NCBI GenBank assembly: GCA_017427185.1
Contig: JAFRTJ010000019.1
Span: forward strand, 1-50,515
DNA: 50,515 nt
Direction: 5' to 3'
Source: Bacteroidaceae bacterium
GTDB lineage: Bacteria; Bacteroidota; Bacteroidia; Bacteroidales; Bacteroidaceae
Positions 9,652-19,133 of the stretch are shown here, piece by piece; the first letter of the stretch is position 1; each line of letters begins with the position of its first letter. The notes under the pieces were generated by a model. That model ran no database searches. It worked only from the letters and a program-made list of their open reading frames with translations, and was not told the origin of the DNA. Made by a program: the position numbers and the translations under genes.

Positions 9652-11037
9652 ATGGCATACATAAGAAGAAAATCCCACGAGGTAAACATCGGAAGGCTGA
9701 AACTGGGAGGAGACAATCCCATCCGTGTGCAGTCGATGAACAATACTTCTACGATGGACACTCAGGGCAGCGTGAATCAGGTACTTCGTATTGCAGAAGC
9801 AGGTGGAGAACTGGTACGGCTGACCACACAAGGTGTCCGCGAAGCCGAGAATATGCGGCTTATCAGAGAAGGTGTCAGAGCTGCAGGGTGCAACGTTCCT
9901 TTGGTGGCTGACGTACACTTCAATCCTCGCGTGGCCGATGTTGCGGCGCTCTATTGCGAGAAGGTGCGTATCAATCCAGGTAACTATGTGGATGCAGCAC
10001 GTCAGTTCAAGCATCTGGAGTACACAGATGAGGAATATGCTCAGGAACTCGCGAAGATCGAGAAGCGGCTGATCCCTTTTCTTGACATTTGCAGACAGCA
10101 CAATACGGCAATCCGCATCGGCGTGAATCATGGTTCGCTAAGCGACCGCATCATGAGCCGTTACGGAGATACGCCTGAAGGCATTGTGGAGAGTTGTATG
10201 GAATTCTTGCGGGTCTGCATGCGCGAGAATTTCCTCAATGTGGTCATCAGTGTGAAAGCCAGCAATACTGTTGTGATGGTGCAGAGCATGCGCTTGCTGG
10301 TCCAGGAGATGGAGAAGGAAGGCATGGATTTCCCTTTGCATCTGGGAGTGACGGAAGCAGGAGAAGGCGAGGATGGACGTATCAAGAGTGCGGTAGGCAT
10401 CGGAGCCTTGCTGACGGAAGGTATTGGCGACACCATTCGTGTGAGTCTGTCAGAGGCTCCTGAAAAAGAGATTCCTGTGGCAAGGCGTCTGGTGGAACTG
10501 ATTCCTGAGTGTTCTGCCCTGCGTGAGAAAGCTGAGGCGGAAATCCATGACGATGCTGTCACTTTGGATTTGGAGGCAAGCTCTTTGGGTGATCTTCAGT
10601 TGAAGGCAGCGATGGCGGTGGGAGCACTTTTTATCGACAAGAAAGCCCACAAGTTGACAATCCGTTGCAAAGGCTTCTCGAAGGAAGTGCTGACTGACTT
10701 GGCTGACAGCATTTTGCAGGCTGCCCGAATCAAGTTTGTCAAGACGGAATACATCAGTTGTCCTGGTTGTGGCCGTACCCTTTATGATCTCGAGGGGACG
10801 ATTTCTCGCATCAAGGCTGCCACAGCCCACTTGAAAGGCCTGAAGATAGCCATTATGGGATGTATCGTGAATGGGCCAGGCGAGATGGCCGATGCAGATT
10901 ATGGTTACGTAGGTGCGGCTCGCGGGAAGGTGAGTCTCTACAAGAACAAGGTCTGCGTAAAGAAGAATATCCCTGAAGAGGAAGCCGTCAATCAGTTGCT
11001 GAAGTTCATTGAGGAAGATCAGGCACAGCAAAAGTAA
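9652..11037 (+). CDS. ispG: 4-hydroxy-3-methylbut-2-enyl diphosphate synthase, short-insert form
   Basis: This 461-residue enzyme of the MEP isoprenoid pathway reductively converts MEcPP to HMBPP. The N-terminal TIM barrel (PIRVQSMNNTST, LTTQGVREA, VADVHFNPRVA, RINPGN) and the C-terminal [4Fe-4S] domain are both present. The cluster ligands are C370 and C373 in SCPGCGRT and C404 in IMGCIVNGPGE, with E411 nearby. Between the barrel end (RVSLSEAP, near residue 265) and C370 there are about 105 residues, against about 30 in the E. coli type and well over 200 in most Bacteroidetes, chlamydial and plant enzymes as I recall them. The insert therefore looks strongly shortened. Reading frame and flanks are intact, so the gene is probably active. 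Confidence 0.95.
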   Translation: MAYIRRKSHEVNIGRLKLGGDNPIRVQSMNNTSTMDTQGSVNQVLRIAEAGGELVRLTTQGVREAENMRLIREGVRAAGCNVPLVADVHFNPRVADVAALYCEKVRINPGNYVDAARQFKHLEYTDEEYAQELAKIEKRLIPFLDICRQHNTAIRIGVNHGSLSDRIMSRYGDTPEGIVESCMEFLRVCMRENFLNVVISVKASNTVVMVQSMRLLVQEMEKEGMDFPLHLGVTEAGEGEDGRIKSAVGIGALLTEGIGDTIRVSLSEAPEKEIPVARRLVELIPECSALREKAEAEIHDDAVTLDLEASSLGDLQLKAAMAVGALFIDKKAHKLTIRCKGFSKEVLTDLADSILQAARIKFVKTEYISCPGCGRTLYDLEGTISRIKAATAHLKGLKIAIMGCIVNGPGEMADADYGYVGAARGKVSLYKNKVCVKKNIPEEEAVNQLLKFIEEDQAQQK

Positions 11038-11066
11038 GAGAATACATAATAAAAACGCAATAGAAG

Positions 11067-12563
11067 ATGCAACCATTATTGATTTACAACACGCTTTCGC
11101 GTCAGAAGGAGTTGTTCAAACCTCTCCACGAAGGTAGAGTAGGCATGTATGTCTGCGGCCCTACTGTCTATGGAGACGCTCATTTGGGACATGCACGTCC
11201 AGCTATAACCTTCGACCTTTTGTTCCGTTACCTGCAACATATTGGCTACAAGGTTCGTTATGTACGAAACATCACGGATGTAGGCCATCTGGAGCACGAT
11301 GCCGACGAAGGTGAGGACAAGATTGCCAAGAAGGCACGTTTGGAGCAACTGGAGCCTATGGAAGTGGCTCAGTATTACACGAATCGTTTCCATGAAGCCA
11401 TCGGAGCTCTCAACTGTCTGCCTCCCAGCATTGAGCCTCACGCTACAGGTCACATCATCGAGCAGCAGCAGCTGGTTCAGCAGATTCTGGACAATGGGTA
11501 TGCTTACGAGTCCAATGGGAGCGTGTATTTCAACGTGGAGAAATACAACAAGGATTACAAGTATGGAATCCTCTCAGGTCGTGATTTGGAGAACATCAAG
11601 GATGCCAGTCGCGAATTGGCAGGAGTGGGCGAAAAGAAGAATCAGGCCGACTTCGCGCTCTGGAAGGCTGCTCAACCTGAGCACATCATGCGCTGGCCAA
11701 GTCCGTGGAGCGATGGATTCCCAGGTTGGCATTGCGAGTGCACCGCGATGGGAAGGAAATACCTGGGCGAGCATTTCGATATTCATGGAGGTGGCATGGA
11801 TTTGATCTTCCCTCATCACGAGTGCGAGATAGCCCAGGCAGTAGCTTCTCAAGGCAGCCAGATGGTTCACTATTGGATGCACAACAACATGATCACCATC
11901 GACGGAAAGAAGATGGGCAAGAGCTACAACAATTTCATAACCCTCCCTCAATTCTTCGATGGCAGTCATCCCCTGCTGACTCAGGCATATACCCCAATGA
12001 CTATCCGATTCTTCATTCTGCAGGCTCACTACCGCAGTACAGTTGATTTCGGAAACGAGGCCCTGCAGGCAGCAGAGAAGGGATTCAGTCGACTGATGGA
12101 TGGCTACAAGGCAGTCTTGCGTCTGCAGGAGGGCCAGAAAGTGAAGGGACAGCCTCAGGTGGAGATGAAGTATGTGGACGAACTGCGTGAGAAACTCTAT
12201 GATGCCATGAATGATGACCTGAACAGTCCCATCGTCATCAGCAATCTCTTTGATGCTTGTCGCGTGATAAACTCTGTAATCGACAAGAAAGCAAGCATCA
12301 CAGCAGAAGTTGCGAAAGCTTTGGCAGACGTTTTCCACACCTTCGCATTCGACATCTTGGGGCTTACCCCAGAGACTGGCAACAGCAACAAAGCCCGCGA
12401 GGAAGCCTTTGGTCATGTGGTGGATATGATTCTGGAGCAACGCCAGCAGGCAAAGAACGAGAAGAATTGGGCCTTGAGCGATAAGATTCGTGATGAATTG
12501 GCTGCATTCGGGTTCGAGGTGAAGGACACCAAGGACGGCTTCTCTTGGACGCTGAACAAGTAG
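11067..12563 (+). CDS. cysS: Cysteinyl-tRNA synthetase
   Basis: This 498-residue class I synthetase charges tRNA-Cys. The HIGH-type motif is HLGH at residues 39-42. The KMSKS loop is KMGKS at 282-286, with Gly for the first Ser. Zinc ligands are C30 in VCGPTVYG, the Cys in WHCECTAM, and H/E in HHECEIAQ. The length is slightly above the E. coli enzyme (461). It is the last gene of the run beginning at rpoN, followed by a long intergenic repeat region. Confidence 0.97.
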   Translation: MQPLLIYNTLSRQKELFKPLHEGRVGMYVCGPTVYGDAHLGHARPAITFDLLFRYLQHIGYKVRYVRNITDVGHLEHDADEGEDKIAKKARLEQLEPMEVAQYYTNRFHEAIGALNCLPPSIEPHATGHIIEQQQLVQQILDNGYAYESNGSVYFNVEKYNKDYKYGILSGRDLENIKDASRELAGVGEKKNQADFALWKAAQPEHIMRWPSPWSDGFPGWHCECTAMGRKYLGEHFDIHGGGMDLIFPHHECEIAQAVASQGSQMVHYWMHNNMITIDGKKMGKSYNNFITLPQFFDGSHPLLTQAYTPMTIRFFILQAHYRSTVDFGNEALQAAEKGFSRLMDGYKAVLRLQEGQKVKGQPQVEMKYVDELREKLYDAMNDDLNSPIVISNLFDACRVINSVIDKKASITAEVAKALADVFHTFAFDILGLTPETGNSNKAREEAFGHVVDMILEQRQQAKNEKNWALSDKIRDELAAFGFEVKDTKDGFSWTLNK

Positions 12564-12633
12564 CATTCTCTGAATCGTTTAATTTCAGTCACTTAATCGA
12601 ATCGTTCTCCCTCGTTCGCCCTGCGGACGGGGA

Positions 12634-12721
12634 CAACGTGTCGTAACGTGGATTTCAACGTGTTGAATCTGCTCTTTCAACGTGTTGATTTCCTCCTTTC
12701 AACACGTTGCAATACTACATG
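12634..12721. repeat. Array A: four CAACGTGTTG-type boxes, 22-bp period
   Basis: Boxes begin at exactly 12634, 12656, 12678 and 12700, a strict 22-bp spacing. The first is CAACGTGTCG, the next two are CAACGTGTTG, and the fourth is the reverse-complement form CAACACGTTG. The 12-bp spacers differ, but most end in TTT. The array lies in the 326-bp gap between cysS and the first ECF sigma gene. A near-identical arrangement occurs at 39902. No other gene-like content is seen in this gap. Confidence 0.85.
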
Positions 12722-12889
12722 GAACTGATTCTCCCTGCATGAATGTCAGCAAAGCCGATGCTGTGGATTCCATAGGTGTCTCCGTGTAGTATCGTCCGAA
12801 CAGAAAAACGAAAGAATAGTTTGGTCGGAGCCAACATTTTTTCATCTTCCCTACTTAACATTTCGTCCTCTTGTGCGTTATATTTACAG

Positions 12890-13384
12890 ATGACACAGCC
12901 TGAATTGGAACATACGATCCTAACAATGCGCAGCAAGATGATGCGTATTGCTGCAGATTTCTTCCACAATGAAGAGGATGCCGAGGATATCGTGCAGGAG
13001 GTTTGTGAACGTATGTTGAAACGGGGCTGGCATGAGGGCGACGATGTGAAAGCTCTGCTTGTCAGAGCCACAAAGAATTTATGTGTGAGCGTATGGCGAC
13101 GTCAAAAAATCCGCGTTATGGAACAATTGGCAAGCATCCCAGAACCTGAAGGTTATCATGTTGCCGATGCGGCCCTGTTGCAACAAGAAGGGTACGAGGC
13201 ACTGACGGATGCTATCCGACAACTGCCTCCTTCGGAACAAAGACTTATCCGCCTGAAGTGCGAAGACATGGGTTTGGATGAAATATCAAGACAGACAGGC
13301 ATTCCTAAACGGTCGGTTAGTGTCATGCTCAGCACAGCCAGAAAACGATTGTTGACTATCTTAAAGAGAAAAGAAAATGATTGA
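12890..13384 (+). CDS. ECF-type RNA polymerase sigma factor (operon 1)
   Basis: The 164-residue protein has sigma region 2 (AADFFHNEEDAEDIVQEVCE, about residues 24-45) and region 4 with its helix-turn-helix (LDEISRQTGIPKRSVSVMLS, about residues 127-146). The start at 12890 is chosen because region 1.2/2 begins there; a longer frame from 12776 adds a non-homologous tail. TATATTTA at 12879-12886 would be a near -7 box but is too close to the ATG to serve this start. It overlaps the next gene by 8 bp. Its target promoters are not visible. Confidence 0.92.
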   Translation: MTQPELEHTILTMRSKMMRIAADFFHNEEDAEDIVQEVCERMLKRGWHEGDDVKALLVRATKNLCVSVWRRQKIRVMEQLASIPEPEGYHVADAALLQQEGYEALTDAIRQLPPSEQRLIRLKCEDMGLDEISRQTGIPKRSVSVMLSTARKRLLTILKRKEND

Positions 13385-13736
13385 TAAGAATCTGATACAA
13401 CAAGCCGCCGAGGAGATAGATATCTTCCAGGCTGATCTGACAGAGGAATACGACCGTCTGGCAGCACTACGTCAGCGTAGTCTGCGTCTCTGGCCATTGG
13501 TAGCAGCTGCCTGTGTGGCAGGTGTTGTTGCCATATTCCTCGCCCCTCCAAGAGGAAAAGAAGAAGTTGAGTTCAGCCCTCCTATAGAGAGTGCAATGCG
13601 CAATGATTGGCAATACGGAGAAGAACATTCGATGCTCGAAGCTCAGCTCCTCTATCAGCAGGAGATAAAGGAAAAGGGCAAGCGACTGGCTGCCTATATT
13701 CAAGAACAGCAAAAAACTATAGAAGAACGGTATTAA
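13377..13736 (+). CDS. Single-TM partner protein of ECF sigma factor (operon 1)
   Basis: The 119-residue protein has an N-terminal cytoplasmic part of about 38 residues, one membrane helix (LVAAACVAGVVAIFLA, about residues 41-57) and a charged, partly coiled-coil C-terminus (QEIKEKGKRLAAYIQEQQ). No zinc-binding anti-sigma motif is seen. Its 8-bp overlap with the sigma gene and its equivalence to the 211-residue protein at 43105-43740 (WVTAACVAGILAFFL helix) suggest an anti-sigma or signal-relay role. That role is an inference. Confidence 0.75.
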   Translation: MIDKNLIQQAAEEIDIFQADLTEEYDRLAALRQRSLRLWPLVAAACVAGVVAIFLAPPRGKEEVEFSPPIESAMRNDWQYGEEHSMLEAQLLYQQEIKEKGKRLAAYIQEQQKTIEERY

Positions 13737-13740
13737 GAAC

Positions 13741-14904
13741 ATGAAGACTAGACACATAATATATATGTCGCTCTCAGCAATGAGCTTTGTCTCATGCACC
13801 CAAAATCTTTCAGAGAAGCCGGAGCATGAAATAGAGAGCCTCACAGAGTTGTTTGACAGTTTGGCAATGCGTGGAGCTTACCCACGTTTTAATATTGATG
13901 CCTTTGGAGATTCTGTCATAACTGAAGAATACGACTATTTCAGTTGCCTAGAGGATACTATGGGGGTTGACAGCCTGGATGTAGAGGAGTGGTATAAGCG
14001 TACGTTGGATAATCTTCCATCCGCCATAGACACGATAATTATTGATGGCGAGAAACATGCGACCTATCGTGATATAAAGACGGAACGACGCATGATTGAG
14101 AATCGCATCTTTTTGCTGCACAACGTATTTCCTTTAGTGGAAAAATTATGTAAAAGAGCACGAGAAAGCTATCGTTATATTACTCCTGATTCTATAGACT
14201 ATAGTGTCACCATCGCGAAGGAACCACAGAAGTTGCTGAGTTTCAAACGCTATAAAGTTACGAATCGTGATTATGACAATCTATTCCTGCGGTATACAGT
14301 CGAGAAACCTCTCAAAATAAAAACAAAGTCCAGTGACCCTAAACCCGTCCATGCTTTGCTCAAACAATTCCTGGCTGAGCAGAAGGACGTTAAGCAGTAC
14401 GAGGTGAACTATGAATGGGACAAAGGAGTACCTTTTCCTACGGAAGGGGAGTTTTATCACTCTGTTTCGCAGCGAAGGAAGCGTGGACCTGATTCGTTGG
14501 CTGCTTCTTTGGTAACAGGAACCTGTTATTTTATTCCCTTGAAGGGATCGAAAGCAATAGAAAGATTGGCAGATGAGTTTTGCAACCGTATGATTCGACT
14601 TTCCGCAGAAAAGCCAGTTCATCGCTCCAGGCTGACTACAAGGTTCCTTCCCGGGTCAGACATGAAGAAAGAATTACAGAATTATATAATTCACGATAAA
14701 AACACAAACCTTTTTATCTACGAAATAAAAGCTCAAAGATGCGAGGATGGTCTTCACATTCTGGAGCTCAATAATCCACAAGGGCAGCGTTACACAATAC
14801 CCGTTAGTTGGTGGGCTGTGATGCGCACGCATAATACCAAGATATTCTGGCGAAACAACGACAACAATCTGCCTTTGCAGAAGGTATCAGAGAATCCTTT
14901 TTGA
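13741..14904 (+). CDS. Predicted lipoprotein of ECF operon 1
   Basis: The 387-residue protein has a signal ending in a plausible lipobox (SFVSC, C19). No known domain is recognised. The C-terminal half (about residues 205-380) has a pattern I also see twice in the 611-residue protein at 41260-43095: Y-x-W/Y stretch, a 'GTCYFIPLKG'-like strand, a helix, then 'LFIYEIK ... LHILEL ... YTIPVSWW'. It follows the TM protein by 4 bp, and its stop codon abuts the stop of the next, convergent gene with no gap. It is probably the envelope component sensed or controlled by the sigma factor. Confidence 0.75.
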   Translation: MKTRHIIYMSLSAMSFVSCTQNLSEKPEHEIESLTELFDSLAMRGAYPRFNIDAFGDSVITEEYDYFSCLEDTMGVDSLDVEEWYKRTLDNLPSAIDTIIIDGEKHATYRDIKTERRMIENRIFLLHNVFPLVEKLCKRARESYRYITPDSIDYSVTIAKEPQKLLSFKRYKVTNRDYDNLFLRYTVEKPLKIKTKSSDPKPVHALLKQFLAEQKDVKQYEVNYEWDKGVPFPTEGEFYHSVSQRRKRGPDSLAASLVTGTCYFIPLKGSKAIERLADEFCNRMIRLSAEKPVHRSRLTTRFLPGSDMKKELQNYIIHDKNTNLFIYEIKAQRCEDGLHILELNNPQGQRYTIPVSWWAVMRTHNTKIFWRNNDNNLPLQKVSENPF

Positions 14905-16641
14905 CTATTGTTCGAACTCGCGGATGAAACGTTCTTGGGGATGACCCTCGCGATGCATGGCTTTGTACTGCTTCATTAGGCGGCGTAGCTCTTCCCAGGT
15001 GCCGTCCTTCAGCGACTCGGCCTTGTGGCGCATGCATTGCAGGTAGAGAGGCTGCATTCTGACGCGGTCCACCCGTTCGCGAATCTCGTCGGACTCTGCT
15101 GCCTTGCGTGCCTCTTGGAGGATGGCAAAGGCTTTTTGGGTGAACTCGTCGCTATATATCTCATGATTCTCAGTGATATAGATGCCAAAATGCACGTCGG
15201 GCTTCACAAGTGACTGGCAGAGGCGGTAGTAATCCATGATGTGTGGAGCTGCCTTGCCGTAGAAGCCGTCGATGAAGATGTTGACCAGCGAATCCACATC
15301 TTGATCGGGGTTCCAGAGTAGCTGGTTCACTGTCCATGCTTTCATCTCGTCGAACTCAGCACCTGCCGACTGATACTGTGCCTCCTCGAAAACGCCGATT
15401 GCCTTATTCTCACCAAAGACTCGGATGTTGGGTCCCAACACTTGGAAGTTGGGCCAGGGAGCCATGTACTGGGCGTAATCCACGATATAATCCCAAATAA
15501 AAAGATGTGGAGCCAACTCTGCCCATCCCCGTAGGTCACGCATGAAGGCCTCGTTCTGCGGACAGCCGGCATCCAACGGATGAGCAAAGCAACACTCGAT
15601 GCTGCATAGGCGGATTACCACATTATCGCGAGGCTTGATGCCTGTAGGTGGTTGGCGTGAATACTGGTAGGCGAAGGTGCCCACATACTTGTCTGGAAAC
15701 TCTTCCTTAACGGCATCGGCTACTTGATTGACAAACCAGACGATGATGCCAGAGTGTTGTCCTCCGTACTGTTGCTCGATGGCAGCACACTTTTCGCATT
15801 GGCAGAAACGGAAATTGTCGTTCTGCGAGAGGCTGTAGATGCGGAAGTTGGGATTCTCGCGCATGTACTGCTTCAGACGTGTCTTGCAAAGTTCCAATAC
15901 CTCAGGATTTGAGAGGCAGAGCTGTCCATAACCGTTGTATCGCTGTCCGTCACGCAGGCAGAAGTATTCAGGATGCGTCTCGTAGAACTCTTTGGTTGGG
16001 ACGAGTTTTTCCATCGTGTGGGCACCCCAGTAGGCCTCTATGTTGCCGTATTCATTAGTCACGGGACTCCATTTTGTGTTCTCGCGAGTGTGGGCGCTCC
16101 ATTCGGGTGCACCCTCTGCCACAAAATAGTTGCTGTAGCGATAGCCTATGAAGGGGCTTTCGGTATGGTTCAGGCGGGGAAGTTTCCATTGCTTGTTCTT
16201 GGGGATGACGGTACACTTGGGTGTGAGCCAATGGATGCCCAGCTCACGTTCCAGGAAAGTGAAGACACCATACATCGTACCGCGTTGGGAACCTCCCCAA
16301 ATGAAAAGGTTGTGGCCTATGGTGCGGATCGTGAAGCTTTCATCGTCCTTGTTAGGCTTCTGTGCTCCTGTCAGGGTAGCCACGCGCTCGTTGTGACCTA
16401 CATAAATACAATGTCCTCTTGTGTTGATGTCTGTTGTGACAGGAAGTTCCACACCACTCACTTGGTTGATATACTTTTGCAGTTCGCGTGCTGCAGTCTG
16501 TTCCGAGGTCGATGCCTCAGCAGAAATAACAATCCGGTAATTGCTTTTTCCGTTGTGGAAGAGCCAGTTGGCTGCAATGCTCTGCATGGGCATTATTGCA
16601 GTCAAGAGCAGGAAAAGGGATAAGAGAAAAGTTTTCTTCAT
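14905..16641 (-). CDS. DUF4838-type exported glycoside-hydrolase-like protein
   Basis: The 578-residue protein has a clear signal peptide (MKKTFLLSLFLLLTAIMP). An N-terminal GH20b/GH67N-like beta domain (SEQTAARELQKYINQVSGVELPV) precedes a DUF4838 catalytic-like domain with FLERELGIHWLTPKC, SLSQNDNFRFCQCEKC and WFVNQVADAV. The paired Cys in CQCEKC suggest a metal site. Start 16641 is chosen because it begins the signal peptide; an upstream ATG at 16683 would add a polar 14-residue tail. A TATTTTTG -7 box (16681-16688) lies 40 bp upstream. The substrate is unknown; a role in glycan breakdown is likely. Confidence 0.85.
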   Translation of the reverse strand: MKKTFLLSLFLLLTAIMPMQSIAANWLFHNGKSNYRIVISAEASTSEQTAARELQKYINQVSGVELPVTTDINTRGHCIYVGHNERVATLTGAQKPNKDDESFTIRTIGHNLFIWGGSQRGTMYGVFTFLERELGIHWLTPKCTVIPKNKQWKLPRLNHTESPFIGYRYSNYFVAEGAPEWSAHTRENTKWSPVTNEYGNIEAYWGAHTMEKLVPTKEFYETHPEYFCLRDGQRYNGYGQLCLSNPEVLELCKTRLKQYMRENPNFRIYSLSQNDNFRFCQCEKCAAIEQQYGGQHSGIIVWFVNQVADAVKEEFPDKYVGTFAYQYSRQPPTGIKPRDNVVIRLCSIECCFAHPLDAGCPQNEAFMRDLRGWAELAPHLFIWDYIVDYAQYMAPWPNFQVLGPNIRVFGENKAIGVFEEAQYQSAGAEFDEMKAWTVNQLLWNPDQDVDSLVNIFIDGFYGKAAPHIMDYYRLCQSLVKPDVHFGIYITENHEIYSDEFTQKAFAILQEARKAAESDEIRERVDRVRMQPLYLQCMRHKAESLKDGTWEELRRLMKQYKAMHREGHPQERFIREFEQ

Positions 16642-16680
16642 ATACATTATAATAATAGGTTTCTCATTTGAATCACTTCG

Positions 16681-16688
16681 CAAAAATA
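16681..16688 (-). promoter_or_regulatory. -7 box of the DUF4838 gene
   Basis: TATTTTTG on the minus strand. No clean TTTG is found 19-20 bp upstream, so this is a partial promoter match. Confidence 0.5.
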
Positions 16689-16800
16689 AGCATAATAGGC
16701 GAAATGTCGCAATCTTTTTGTCTTCAAATTAGGAATTTTATTGAAGTTTCGCTTGTTCCGTTTGTTTTTTTGCAAATTGCCGTTATTTTCCTCTCTTTTT

Positions 16801-16831
16801 TTTGCAGTTTCGATGATAATGCCTATTTTTG
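16801..16831 (+). promoter_or_regulatory. Promoter of the T9SS-tail exported protein
   Basis: TTTG at 16801-16804 and TATTTTTG at 16824-16831 are 19 bp apart. The start codon is 49 bp downstream. Confidence 0.75.
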
Positions 16832-16880
16832 CTGTGGTGTGTGATGTAAGCAGCTAAATACAACCACTAAATTAGAACCT

Positions 16881-17939
16881 ATGAAAAGAGTCATTTTTCT
16901 TCTGATGATAGCCATGATGACTACTCGTTTCTCCGCATTCGCCCAGAATGAGGAGGCAGGATTGTATGTGGGTGATGTTTCGAATTCTGGTTGCAAATCA
17001 CAAACAAGAAGTACAAGTGTCAGGGGAAATACCATTTTGAAGCTGACACGTGATGGCGATAACATATTCGGAGAACTCACCGATTTTTATGCAAATTGTG
17101 CAATCAGTGGAATCTCTGTCGAGTGTAAAGAAGACGACCATACGCTTAATATCATGGCGGAAGAACAATTCGAGGGATTTGAAAGGGCTGAATGTATATG
17201 CCCATACAATGTTTCCTTCACCTTATTCAACGCTAAAGAAGAGCAATACACTCTCATCGTGAATAATAAGAATCTAGGCAATGTGTCATTTGAGACTCAT
17301 TCTGTTGTGGAAATAGACATAACAACTTTGGAACAAGCCTATGAGGAAGGTTTTGAATATCCAGTCAAGATAAGAAATTTCAATTTTTATGAGTTGACGC
17401 AATGGATAAAACCATGTGAAGTTAGGAAACCAGAATTGGCGGCTTTCCATTATGCCAACTATGGAACGGAAGAGTTTTTGTATCTCAACTACAGACTACC
17501 CAAAGAATTTACCTATCTGGACAGTCAAGCAAAACTCGATGCAGACAGCACACTTGTGTTAGAAATTATTACAGACGGCAGTTCTGTGGAGGAATCTGAA
17601 AGGATTGCCTCTTTAACGATGGAGGTTGTTAATGTGGTTAAACCACTGAAGCACCTCAGACTGATTCACAAAGTGGTGGCAATAGGTGAGAATGGCATGA
17701 TGGACAAAGAAGTCATCACCCTGTACGAGGGTGACTTGAATTGGGTGTATGATCAAGTGAAAGCTATCGAGCTGAAAGATCTTTCTGAATGTAGGAAAAA
17801 TACATCTTCTAATGTCCAAAGCTTTATCTCCAATTCCCCTAACGAAGGCAGCCTTTATGACTTCACAGGTCGCCAAATCATAGGGCAACCGCAACGTGGC
17901 TTGTATATCCGTAACGGACGCAAGATAGTCATCAAATAG
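16881..17939 (+). CDS. Exported protein with T9SS-like C-terminal tail
   Basis: The 352-residue protein has a signal peptide (MKRVIFLLMIAMMTTRFSAFAQ). The mature part is rich in beta strands with several Cys (SGCKS, ANCAISGISVECK, AECICPY). It ends in LYDFTGRQI ... RGLYIRNGRKIVIK, which resembles the short C-terminal sorting tails common in Prevotella and related genera. Surface or outer-membrane delivery by type IX secretion is therefore suggested but not shown. The central domain is not recognised. Confidence 0.75.
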   Translation: MKRVIFLLMIAMMTTRFSAFAQNEEAGLYVGDVSNSGCKSQTRSTSVRGNTILKLTRDGDNIFGELTDFYANCAISGISVECKEDDHTLNIMAEEQFEGFERAECICPYNVSFTLFNAKEEQYTLIVNNKNLGNVSFETHSVVEIDITTLEQAYEEGFEYPVKIRNFNFYELTQWIKPCEVRKPELAAFHYANYGTEEFLYLNYRLPKEFTYLDSQAKLDADSTLVLEIITDGSSVEESERIASLTMEVVNVVKPLKHLRLIHKVVAIGENGMMDKEVITLYEGDLNWVYDQVKAIELKDLSECRKNTSSNVQSFISNSPNEGSLYDFTGRQIIGQPQRGLYIRNGRKIVIK

Positions 17940-17984
17940 TGTCAAAAGTCATTGGAAAGGAACAGCAAGGAGGAAGTCTTATAG

Positions 17985-18020
17985 ACGAAAAAAGGAAGCA
18001 GGCTGGCCTCCTTTTTTCGT
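17985..18020. terminator. Bidirectional terminator
   Basis: ACGAAAAAAGGA (17985-17996) pairs perfectly with TCCTTTTTTCGT (18009-18020), a 12-bp stem with a 12-nt loop and T-runs on both strands. It lies between two convergent genes. Confidence 0.85.
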
Positions 18021-18043
18021 GAATGTAGTGAGAATTTTCCTCC

Positions 18044-18436
18044 TTAGAGCTCTCGCTTAATCTTCTCTGCAATCTCCTGGAATTCCTCTGGAGTAAGCTT
18101 CAAATGGGGATTTGTGAAGCGCATGTCGGCTTCGCTCTGCATGGGAACCAGATGGATGTGAGCATGAGGAACCTCAAGACCAAGCACGCACTGGCCCACT
18201 TTCACGCAGGGAATGGCTTTCTTGATGGCGATGGCCACCTTCTTGGCAAAAACCTGCAAGCCGGCTATTTCTTCATCTGTAAGGTCGAAGATGTAGTCCA
18301 CCTCACGTTTGGGAATTACCAATGTATGGCCCTTCTGCAGAGGGCTGATGTCGAGAAATGCATAGTAATTCTCATCCTCGGCAATCTTATAGCTGGGAAT
18401 CTCGCCTGCTACAATCTTTGAAAAAATGCTTGCCAT
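18044..18436 (-). CDS. HIT-family nucleotide-binding hydrolase
   Basis: The 130-residue protein carries the histidine triad HAHIHLVP and the N-terminal FSKIVAGEIPSYKI ... DISPLQKGHTLVIPK typical of HINT/HIT nucleotide phosphoramidases and hydrolases. The start at 18436 begins the conserved MASIFSKI; an ATG at 18463 lies inside greA. It follows greA by 19 bp and is co-transcribed with it. Confidence 0.92.
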   Translation of the reverse strand: MASIFSKIVAGEIPSYKIAEDENYYAFLDISPLQKGHTLVIPKREVDYIFDLTDEEIAGLQVFAKKVAIAIKKAIPCVKVGQCVLGLEVPHAHIHLVPMQSEADMRFTNPHLKLTPEEFQEIAEKIKREL

Positions 18437-18455
18437 AACAATGCTTTTTATGGGG

Positions 18456-18926
18456 TTATTCATCGAAACTGATATTCAACACTTCCAGTTGAATGGTACC
18501 TGCTGGCACCTTTACTTCTGCCACATCGCCCACTTTCTTGCCCAAGAGTCCCTTGGCAATGGGTGTCTCCACGCTGATTTTACCAGCTTTCAGGTCGGCT
18601 TCAGTGGCACTGACGATGCGGTACTTCATCTTCATGCCCGTCTTGGCGTTTTTCAGCTCAACTGTAGCCAGAATCTGCACCGTGTCCGTGTCCATGTGGG
18701 TGGTGTCGATAATCTTTGCCTCCATGATTGTCTTCTTCAGGATGGCAATTTCTGTTTCCAACTTTCCCTGCCACTCCTTGGCGGCATCGTATTCTGCATT
18801 CTCAGAGAGGTCTCCCTTGTCGCGAGCCTCTGCAATCGCGGCACTGGCTGCAGGACGATCCACGCTCTCCATGTGCCTTAGTTTGGCTACCAATTCATCG
18901 TAGCCCTTCTGTGACATATAAGCCAT
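18456..18926 (-). CDS. greA: Transcript cleavage factor GreA
   Basis: The 156-residue protein rescues backtracked RNA polymerase. It has the N-terminal coiled coil with the acidic tip (GDLSENAEYDAAKE) and the C-terminal FKBP-like domain (SVETPIAKGLLGKKVGDVAEVKVPAG). The length is normal. It is the first gene of a two-gene operon with the HIT protein. Confidence 0.97.
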   Translation of the reverse strand: MAYMSQKGYDELVAKLRHMESVDRPAASAAIAEARDKGDLSENAEYDAAKEWQGKLETEIAILKKTIMEAKIIDTTHMDTDTVQILATVELKNAKTGMKMKYRIVSATEADLKAGKISVETPIAKGLLGKKVGDVAEVKVPAGTIQLEVLNISFDE

Positions 18927-18974
18927 ATCTATTTAATAATGTATAAAGTATCAGTTTCTGACGACACCGAAAAA

Positions 18975-18996
18975 GAAAAGAATCCCGACTCTTTTC
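18975..18996 (-). promoter_or_regulatory. Small hairpin in the greA leader
   Basis: GAAAAGA and TCTTTTC flank an 8-nt loop. On the minus strand this 7-bp stem is followed by a T-rich run. It lies between the greA promoter and start codon and could weaken transcription. The evidence is slight. Confidence 0.3.
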
Positions 18997-19038
18997 AGCC
19001 GGAACCCTTTACTGTCCTTTTTGTTATGTCTGCTGGTG

Positions 19039-19069
19039 CAAAGGTATGGATTATTTTCTAATCCACAAA
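19039..19069 (-). promoter_or_regulatory. Promoter of greA-HIT
   Basis: On the minus strand TTTG (19066-19069), a 19-bp gap and TACCTTTG (19039-19046) give a full match. The leader is about 105 nt. Confidence 0.8.
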
Positions 19070-19133
19070 CTTTTTGACCACAAATTTTGTCAAAACTGTT
19101 AAATCTGTAAAAAACAAACAGAGGTTGCAGAAC

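Noticed and set aside
12634..12721. CRISPR array
   Set aside because: Repeat unit of 10 bp and spacer of 12 bp are far too short, only four units, and no cas genes in the window.
14902..14907. Abutting stop codons of convergent genes as a fusion or frameshift
   Set aside because: Both genes have complete, sensible ends; the zero-length gap is simply tight packing.
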